This document shows positions 58,541 to 64,000 of a stretch of DNA of 64,000 nt, piece by piece; position 1 is the stretch's first letter, and each line of letters starts with the position of its first letter. The stretch is from an uncultured Ferrovum sp. (lineage in GTDB: Bacteria > Pseudomonadota > Gammaproteobacteria > Burkholderiales > Ferrovaceae). Both the position numbers and the translations under genes were made by a program. Under the pieces are notes generated by a model. The model searched no databases, was not told where the DNA came from, and worked only from the letters and a program-made list of their open reading frames with translations. The stretch is from positions 33,952 to 97,951 of the forward strand of contig CAIVUX010000018.1 in NCBI GenBank assembly GCA_903909215.1. Reading direction: 5' to 3'.

Positions 58541-60055
58541 TTATTGACCATAGGATGGTTGAATAAAACTGGCACCGCGGTAGTGCAAGGATTCAGCCAA
58601 GGCCTCTGAATGTATGTGCTCATGACCCCCCAAATCGGCCACGGTTCGGGCCACGCGCAGTACGCGGTGCACGCCTCGGGCCGAGAGTTGAAAGCGCTCG
58701 GCTGCTTGCATAAGCAATATTTGCCCAGCCGAGGTTAAGGCGGCCCATTGGTCCAACTCTCCTGGATTAAGCCAAGCATTGGGCTTGCCTTGCCGGTCTC
58801 GCTGTCGTTGATGGGCCATGATCACCCGCGCCTGAATGGTGCTGGAGGGCTCACCTGTGGGGCCACGCTGTAAATCTTGAGCGGCCACCGGCGGCAGACC
58901 CAAGCGAATATCGATGCGGTCCAGCAAGGGGCCTGAAATACGCCGTATAAGTCGCGCCACCTGTTCTGGGCTGCAATGGCATTGCCCCGAAGGATGGCCC
59001 CGATAACCGCAGGGGCACGGGTTCATGGTGCCCACCAGTTGAAAGCGTGCCGGAAAGACTGTTTTGCGTGCGGCCCGCGAAACACATACCTCGCCGGTTT
59101 CTAAGGGTTCACGCAACATATCCAGCACGGTTCGTGAAAACTCGGCCATTTCGTCCAAATGCAAAATTCCGCAATGCGCCAGCGACACCTCTCCGGGCCG
59201 CACCATAAGCCCACCTCCCATCATGGCCACGGTGGTGCAGGAATGGTGGGGGTGGCGAAAAGGCCGGCGGCGCCATTGTTGTGCGGAAAATACTTCGTGG
59301 CTTGCGCAATACAATGCGGCCGAGGCCAGCGCCTCGTCCTCAGTGAGCGGCGGGCAAATTCCGCAGAAGCGTGCCGCCAGCATGGATTTTCCTGTACCCG
59401 GCGGCCCCACCATGAGCAGATGGTGCCCTCCTGAGGCGGCAATTTCTAGGGCACGCCGTGCTGGGGCCTGACCCCGTACGTCCGCCATATCGGGGTATTG
59501 GGGTTGCGTGACAGAAGGCATGAAGCGTTGCGGCTTCATTATTTGCTTTCCTGACAAATGGCCGCATACCTCTAATAAATGAGCAGCAGGTAAAACCACC
59601 GTACCCTGTGCATGTGCCGCTTCCTGGGCGCTGCATTGAGGCAATATAAAGGTGCGGCCACTGGCTCCAGCAGCCACCGCCATGGGCAAACCCCCATGCA
59701 CCGCACGCAATTCACCGGTTAGGGCCAACTCGCCAACGAATTCATAACGCGATAAATGACGATCATGTAATTGGCCGGAGGCTGAAAGAATACCCAAAGC
59801 AATGGGCAGATCGAAGCGGCTGGATTGTTTGGGTAAATCGGCAGGGGCTAAATTAACAGTAATGCGACTGGCTGGAAAATCGAAATGGCAATTGGCAAAT
59901 GCGGCACGCACACGCTCGCGGCTTTCGCGCACCTGAGCGTCGGGCAAGCCCACCAAGTTAAATTGCGGTAAGCCATTGGCTAGGTTGACCTCCACGCGCA
60001 CCAAGGGCGCAGTGGCACCATTTAACGACCGACTGAAGACCTGCGCGAAGGCCAT
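58541..60055 (-). CDS. comM: ComM/YifB family Mg-chelatase-like ATPase
   Basis: This AAA+ hexameric helicase promotes branch migration during natural transformation. With the ATG at 60055 (MAFAQVFSRSLNGATAPLV) it has 504 residues. The N-terminal Lon-like domain is followed by the Mg-chelatase AAA+ domain with Walker A GPPGTGKSMLA and Walker B LDEMAEF, and a C-terminal helical part. AAGGG lies 6 bp before the ATG; a TTG at 60070 would add five residues. Its presence suggests competence potential. Confidence 0.94.
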   Translation of the reverse strand: MAFAQVFSRSLNGATAPLVRVEVNLANGLPQFNLVGLPDAQVRESRERVRAAFANCHFDFPASRITVNLAPADLPKQSSRFDLPIALGILSASGQLHDRHLSRYEFVGELALTGELRAVHGGLPMAVAAGASGRTFILPQCSAQEAAHAQGTVVLPAAHLLEVCGHLSGKQIMKPQRFMPSVTQPQYPDMADVRGQAPARRALEIAASGGHHLLMVGPPGTGKSMLAARFCGICPPLTEDEALASAALYCASHEVFSAQQWRRRPFRHPHHSCTTVAMMGGGLMVRPGEVSLAHCGILHLDEMAEFSRTVLDMLREPLETGEVCVSRAARKTVFPARFQLVGTMNPCPCGYRGHPSGQCHCSPEQVARLIRRISGPLLDRIDIRLGLPPVAAQDLQRGPTGEPSSTIQARVIMAHQRQRDRQGKPNAWLNPGELDQWAALTSAGQILLMQAAERFQLSARGVHRVLRVARTVADLGGHEHIHSEALAESLHYRGASFIQPSYGQ

Positions 60056-60131
60056 AACCGCCCTTAACAAAAAGGGTTATTGTGCCAACAGGTTTATTTT
60101 TAGGGCGTTCAAAAAGAGGTAAAAATTACGC

Positions 60132-60557
60132 TTACAACATCCCTAAGGTCAGTTGTGCCGCCTCGCTCATGCGATCCCGCGTCCAAGGCGGCTCCCACAC
60201 CAATTCCACTTTGGCGCTGTTCACCCCCGGCACTTCCATTACACGCCGCTCCACTTCACCGGGGAACGTTTGTGCCACCGGACAGCCCGGTGCGGTTAAG
60301 GTCATTTCAATATCCACATGAGCGCTGTCGTGATCAATGCTGAGCCCGTATATAAGTCCCAAGTCGTAAATGTTTACGGGGATCTCGGGGTCGAACACGC
60401 TTTTTAATGCAGCCACCACCGCATCTTCTAGAGACCCTTCGGGGTCAGACCCCAGATGACTCAGGTGACTGGGGTCTGACCCCTCAAAAGACCCCTCAGC
60501 AGCGGGTACTGGTTTTCCTTCAGACAAGGGTTCGGGATCATTGAGCCAATTGGACAT
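60132..60557 (-). CDS. sufT: SUF system MIP18-family protein (SufT/PaaD-like)
   Basis: The 141-residue protein has a MIP18/DUF59 domain from about residue 42 (EDAVVAALKSVFDPEIPVNIYDLGLIYGLS, shortened) with the reactive cysteine in LTAPGCPVAQ. Members help deliver or mature Fe-S clusters. The first 40 residues are an extra linker that contains two palindromic repeats, read as GSDP (FEGSDPSHLSHLGSDPEG). It is the last gene of the suf run, 2 bp after sufU. Confidence 0.88.
   Translation of the reverse strand: MSNWLNDPEPLSEGKPVPAAEGSFEGSDPSHLSHLGSDPEGSLEDAVVAALKSVFDPEIPVNIYDLGLIYGLSIDHDSAHVDIEMTLTAPGCPVAQTFPGEVERRVMEVPGVNSAKVELVWEPPWTRDRMSEAAQLTLGML
60441..60483. repeat. Palindromic repeat pair inside sufT
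   Basis: GGGGTCAGACCCC at 60441-60453 and GGGGTCTGACCCC at 60471-60483 are 17 bp apart. Arms of 15 bp (adding AG/CT) pair exactly. Both are read as GSDP in the N-terminal linker of the protein. Confidence 0.92.
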
Positions 60558-60559
60558 AA

Positions 60560-61000
60560 TTATTCCGTAGAAGCCGGTTGTGCTTCGTTTTTAAGGGCTG
60601 AATTTAGGGTATGCCAGGCTAAGGTGGCGCACTTCACACGTGCTGGAAACTCGCTCACACCCGCCAATACCTTTAACTTGCCCAAATCCACTTCTGTTTT
60701 TTCACCCATCACCAAATGATGGAATTCTTCAAATAACGCCGCCGCTTCCAATTCTGTTTTACCTTTTAGGGCTTCGGTCATAAGCGAAGCAGAGGCTGTG
60801 CAAATAGCGCAACCGGACCCTTCAAAACGAACGTCTTGAATAACACCCTCTTGTACCATTAAGTTGAGCGTCAGTTGGTCGCCACACAAAGGGTTAAACC
60901 CTTCCGCATGGCGATTGGCGCCTGTCAGGGGGCCAAAGTTTCTGGGGCGACGGTTGTGATCAAAAATCACTTCTTGATAAAGTTCGCGCAGATCGCTCAT
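60560..61000 (-). CDS. sufU: SUF Fe-S assembly protein SufU (NifU/IscU-like)
   Basis: The 146-residue protein has the IscU-type zinc/cluster-binding residues C39 (NPLCGD), C64 and C67 (GCAIC) and C124 (RVKCATLAWHTL). D41 is also conserved. The segment between (GEKTEVDLGKLKVLAGVSEFPAR) gives the SufU-type insertion. It acts as sulfur acceptor or cluster scaffold partner to SufS. It overlaps the sufS stop by 4 bp. Confidence 0.93.
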   Translation of the reverse strand: MSDLRELYQEVIFDHNRRPRNFGPLTGANRHAEGFNPLCGDQLTLNLMVQEGVIQDVRFEGSGCAICTASASLMTEALKGKTELEAAALFEEFHHLVMGEKTEVDLGKLKVLAGVSEFPARVKCATLAWHTLNSALKNEAQPASTE

Positions 61001-62217
61001 TTTAAAAACAACTCCTCAACACGGCGCAATGCCACAAACAAAGCGTCCACCTCTTCCAAAGTGTTGTAAAAAGCAAAAGAGGCGCGCGCAGTGGCCATAA
61101 CAGAGAAGTGATCCATCACCGGCATGGCGCAATGATGTCCCGTGCGGATAGCCACACCGGCGCTATCTAAAATAGTGCCAATATCATGCGGATGCACGCC
61201 TTTTAAGGTGAAGGACAGAATAGAGGCTTTGCCTGGTGCTGTGCCAATGATGCGCAATCCTTCAAAAGCCTCTGCTTGCTGTGTGGCGTAGGCCAGCAAA
61301 CGGTCTTCATGGGCGGCGATGTTATCCAACCCAACCGATTCAACAAATTCAATAGCGGCACCCAAACCCACCACACCGGCAATATGCGGTGTACCGGCCT
61401 CAAACTTATAGGGCAATTGGTTGTAGGTGGTTTTTTTAAAGGTGACATGGGCAATCATGTCGCCGCCCCCTTGATAGGGAGGCATTTTTTCTAATAGTTC
61501 ACGCTTACCATACAACACGCCAATCCCTGTGGGCGCGTAGAGCTTATGTCCCGAGAATACATAAAAGTCGCAGTCCAAGGCTTGCACATCCACCGCCAAA
61601 TGGGGCACAGCCTGGGCACCATCCACCAACACCACTGCGCCCACGGCATGCGCTGCACGGATCATATCCGCCACAGGGTTTACCGTGCCCAAGGCGTTAG
61701 AAACCTGTGTAATGCCCACCAGCCGCGTTTTGCTGTTCATCATGGCTTGCGCCGCACCCTCCACCAGCGCGCCACGGTCATCAATGGGAATAACCTTTAA
61801 AACAGCGCCCGTGACCTCACACAACATCTGCCACGGCACGATGTTGGCGTGATGCTCCATTTCGCTGACCAATATTTCATCGCCTGCTTTAAGGTTGCTG
61901 CGCCCCCAACTATGCGCCACCAAATTAACGGCTTCGGTGGCACCGCGTGTAAAAATAATTTCTTCTCTCTGAGCGGCGTTCAAAAACCTTCGAACAGTAT
62001 CGCGCGCGCCCTCAAAGGCGTCGGTGGCTTCTTGGCTTAGGGTATGCACGCCACGATGCACGTTGGCGTTTAAAGCTTCGTAATAGTGGCGTTCAGATGC
62101 AATCACCGCATTGGGTTTTTGACTGGTGGCCGCGTTATCCAAATACACCAGGGGCTTGCCATGCACCTCACGGCTTAAGATAGGAAACTCTTTGCGCCAA
62201 ACGTTTACATCAAACAC
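60997..62217 (-). CDS. sufS: Cysteine desulfurase SufS
   Basis: This PLP enzyme releases sulfur from cysteine for Fe-S cluster assembly. The 406 residues contain K225 in FSGHKLYAPTG (PLP Schiff base), TRGATEAVNLVAHSWG, SEMEHHANIVPWQ and the active-site C363 in RTGHHCAMP. These mark group II desulfurases. It overlaps sufD by 8 bp and sufU by 4 bp. Confidence 0.96.
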   Translation of the reverse strand: MFDVNVWRKEFPILSREVHGKPLVYLDNAATSQKPNAVIASERHYYEALNANVHRGVHTLSQEATDAFEGARDTVRRFLNAAQREEIIFTRGATEAVNLVAHSWGRSNLKAGDEILVSEMEHHANIVPWQMLCEVTGAVLKVIPIDDRGALVEGAAQAMMNSKTRLVGITQVSNALGTVNPVADMIRAAHAVGAVVLVDGAQAVPHLAVDVQALDCDFYVFSGHKLYAPTGIGVLYGKRELLEKMPPYQGGGDMIAHVTFKKTTYNQLPYKFEAGTPHIAGVVGLGAAIEFVESVGLDNIAAHEDRLLAYATQQAEAFEGLRIIGTAPGKASILSFTLKGVHPHDIGTILDSAGVAIRTGHHCAMPVMDHFSVMATARASFAFYNTLEEVDALFVALRRVEELFLK

Positions 62218-63478
62218 GAATGGCTCCTTTTAGCAATTGATTCAGTGCGTCACGCAGCACGGGCTGCTCGATACGCGCTGAAATATCCAAAGCAAAAGCT
62301 TCAATCAGTAAGGCACGTGCTTCAGTGGCAGCAATGCCACGCGAGCGCAAATAAAACCACTGCTCATCGTCTAATTGCCCCACCGTGGTGCCATGACTGC
62401 ATTTAACGTCATCAGCAAAAATTTCTAATTGCGGCTTGGTGTCCACTTCCGCTTTATCTGATAACAGTAAATTGTGGTTGGATTGCTCGGAGCGGGTGTG
62501 CTGCGCATCCACAGCCACCACAATCTTGCCATTAAAAACCGCCCGCCCGCCCAGCAATATGCCCTTATAGCATTCGCGGCTAGCGCAGTCTGGGCTGTTG
62601 TGACGAATGCTGGTGTGAAAATCTTGATGCCCGCGTTCTTTAATGTAATACACGCCGTTCATCACCACTTCAGCGCCCGTCTCATTCAATTGCGTTTCGA
62701 TATCATTTCGACCCAAGGCACCAGAGAGGGCGAAGGCGCTGGAATGCAGATGACTGTTGCGATGCTGTGTGGCTTGTATGGTGGCGATGTGATAGCCGTG
62801 CTGGGCTTCTTGCTGAACTTTGATGTGCGTGATGTGGGCATTATCTTGAGCGTTGATGCGAGTGACCACGGTATTGAGATACGGTGCATCCACTAAGCCA
62901 ATATATTGTTCCACCACTGCAAAATGACTATTAGCACCCCCCTCAATCACATGCACCAAATGTGCGGCATGTTGTGCGGCGGTGCTCACCACCAATATTA
63001 ATACCGGCTCATGCACCACCACGCCTGCTTCTGCGTTAAGGACGGCACCATCAGTCATAAAGGCGCCATTGAGTGCCGCAAAAGGGGTGTGCTGTTGGGC
63101 GGATTTAAGCAGTGCGTGTAAACGCGTGCGTTGTGCATCATTTTGTGCTGACCAGGGCGCCGCATGAAATCCTTGCGGTAATTCGCTAACACACGAGAGT
63201 TCGGGTTTAAACGCACCATCCACAAACACCAAACGATGGGACGTTTCGGGCAATAGCGCGCGTGCCTTTAAGGCTTCCCACGACAAAGCGGCATCGGGCG
63301 CTATGGCGCATGAGAGTGCCAATTTTTCCAGAGCCGCCACACTGGTGTATTTCCAGTCTTCATGCTTAGTGGTGGGAAAGCCTTGCTGAGCAAAATGCTT
63401 CCAAGCCTCAAGGTGGGTCGCGCCACCTAAGCGCTTGGATTCCCGATCAAACTCTGTTTGGTAGTGAGCAATCGTCAT
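62210..63478 (-). CDS. sufD: Fe-S cluster assembly protein SufD
   Basis: This 422-residue partner of SufB in the SufBC2D scaffold shows the beta-helix core (YIKERGHQDFHTSIRHNSPDCASRECYKGILLGG, shortened) and the C-terminal region KCSHGTTVGQLDDEQWFYLRSRGI, shortened, with the cysteine and histidine typical of SufD. It lies 2 bp from sufC and overlaps sufS. sufB should be upstream, outside the window. Confidence 0.94.
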   Translation of the reverse strand: MTIAHYQTEFDRESKRLGGATHLEAWKHFAQQGFPTTKHEDWKYTSVAALEKLALSCAIAPDAALSWEALKARALLPETSHRLVFVDGAFKPELSCVSELPQGFHAAPWSAQNDAQRTRLHALLKSAQQHTPFAALNGAFMTDGAVLNAEAGVVVHEPVLILVVSTAAQHAAHLVHVIEGGANSHFAVVEQYIGLVDAPYLNTVVTRINAQDNAHITHIKVQQEAQHGYHIATIQATQHRNSHLHSSAFALSGALGRNDIETQLNETGAEVVMNGVYYIKERGHQDFHTSIRHNSPDCASRECYKGILLGGRAVFNGKIVVAVDAQHTRSEQSNHNLLLSDKAEVDTKPQLEIFADDVKCSHGTTVGQLDDEQWFYLRSRGIAATEARALLIEAFALDISARIEQPVLRDALNQLLKGAIRV

Positions 63479-63480
63479 GA

Positions 63481-64000
63481 TTAACTACGCACCGTGCCTG
63501 CAGGTGCGTCACTGCCCAACCACGCGTAACCTTGTTTTTCTAATTCGTGAGCCAATTCAGGGCCGCCGGAGCACACGATGCGCCCTTCTGCCAAGACATG
63601 CACAAAATCAGGTTTAATGTAATCCAACAAGCGTTGGTAATGGGTGACCAAAATCATAGCGCGTTTGGGGCTACGCAAACTGTTCACACCGTTGGCCACA
63701 ATTTTAAGCGCATCGATATCCAAACCCGAATCGGTTTCATCCAAAATAGCCAGAGTGGGCTCTAGCACCGCCATTTGCAAAATCTCGTTGCGTTTTTTTT
63801 CGCCGCCGGAAAACCCTTCGTTTACGGATCGATAAAGCATGGCTTCATTCATTTCCATTAACTTCATTTTGTCTTTCACCAAGGTTAAAAAGTCCATGGC
63901 ATCAAGCTCAGGCAAACCGCGATGGGTGCGTTGTGCATTGAGTGCTGCTTTCAGCAAATACACATTGCCTACGCCGGGAATTTCTACCGGGTATTGAAAA
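63481..64000 (-). CDS. sufC: SufC ATPase (5' end beyond the window)
   Basis: This ABC-type ATPase drives the SUF scaffold. The visible 173 codons are the C-terminal two thirds. They include the signature [22 protein letters not shown] (shortened), Walker [13 protein letters not shown] and the H-loop [12 protein letters not shown]. The frame runs open to the window edge ([21 protein letters not shown]). The start and Walker A are outside. The order sufC-sufD-sufS-sufU-sufT runs to the left. Confidence 0.95.
   Translation of the reverse strand, partial: FQYPVEIPGVGNVYLLKAALNAQRTHRGLPELDAMDFLTLVKDKMKLMEMNEAMLYRSVNEGFSGGEKKRNEILQMAVLEPTLAILDETDSGLDIDALKIVANGVNSLRSPKRAMILVTHYQRLLDYIKPDFVHVLAEGRIVCSGGPELAHELEKQGYAWLGSDAPAGTVRS

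Noticed and set aside
59463..59475. GGGGCCTGACCCC in comM, one base off the dispersed repeat
   Set aside because: It encodes VRGQAPARRALEIA, the conserved ComM sequence of the family, so the similarity is probably chance.

Overview
The window is a dense stretch of bacterial chromosome with about 53 protein genes. I saw no rRNA, tRNA, CRISPR array, transposase or prophage. Gene order and content point to a methylotrophic betaproteobacterium, near the Nitrosomonadales/Methylophilaceae. The supporting features are the rph | yicC-gmk-rpoZ-spoT-ridA-recG-ubiA run, groESL under a CIRCE operator, an alanine/lysine-rich histone H1-like protein, glnA-ntrB-ntrC, a porin-glnK-amtB operon, a pyrB-pyrC' pair, and a lanthanide-type methanol dehydrogenase (XoxF) cluster. 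The taxonomic placement is an inference.

Layout. 1-8 kb: RNase PH (cut by the window edge), then a co-directional run for RNA processing, guanylate metabolism, the stringent response, replication restart and ubiquinone synthesis. 8-12 kb: a small outer-membrane protein, PBP4 (dacB) and CIRCE-groES-groEL. 12-17 kb: acetate uptake (DUF485-actP) facing a 3'-5' exonuclease and a cNMP/CBS/DUF294 regulator. 17-23.6 kb: argH, a Cys-tailed MarR regulator, lptM-lysA, a histone-like gene, mtgA-aroE and a rhodanese. 23.6-28 kb: glnA-ntrB-ntrC behind two NtrC sites and a sigma-54 promoter. 27.8-39.4 kb: xth-prlC, pyrC'-pyrB-ruvX-yqgE, photolyase, and tonB-rnb-mpl. 39.4-44.8 kb: the xox cluster, read xoxF-xoxG-xoxJ followed by three further exported proteins. 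45-52 kb: metH, then porin-glnK-amtB with its own sigma-54 promoter and NtrC site. 52-60 kb: ubiK, a three-gene RND metal-type efflux system and comM. 60-64 kb: the SUF iron-sulfur operon (sufC-D-S-U-T), with sufC cut by the window edge.

The genes fit a nitrogen-responsive methylotroph. XoxF oxidises methanol in the periplasm and passes electrons to XoxG. NtrBC controls glutamine synthetase and the ammonium transport operon through matching NtrC/sigma-54 elements at two loci. ActP suggests acetate can also be taken up.

Two observations stand out. First, a palindrome, GGGGTC(A/T)GACCCC, occurs 17 times exactly and 4 more times with one mismatch, at eight loci. It is usually paired head to head with a 4-5 bp spacer. 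Most loci lie inside genes (dacB, the CBS gene, prlC, rnb, mpl, sufT) without breaking the reading frame, and one 31-bp pair is identical in two unrelated genes. Second, the xox cluster carries two exported proteins I do not recognise, and a lipoprotein of the metallo-beta-lactamase fold whose zinc ligands are almost all replaced. Together these could be an undescribed accessory set for the methanol dehydrogenase.
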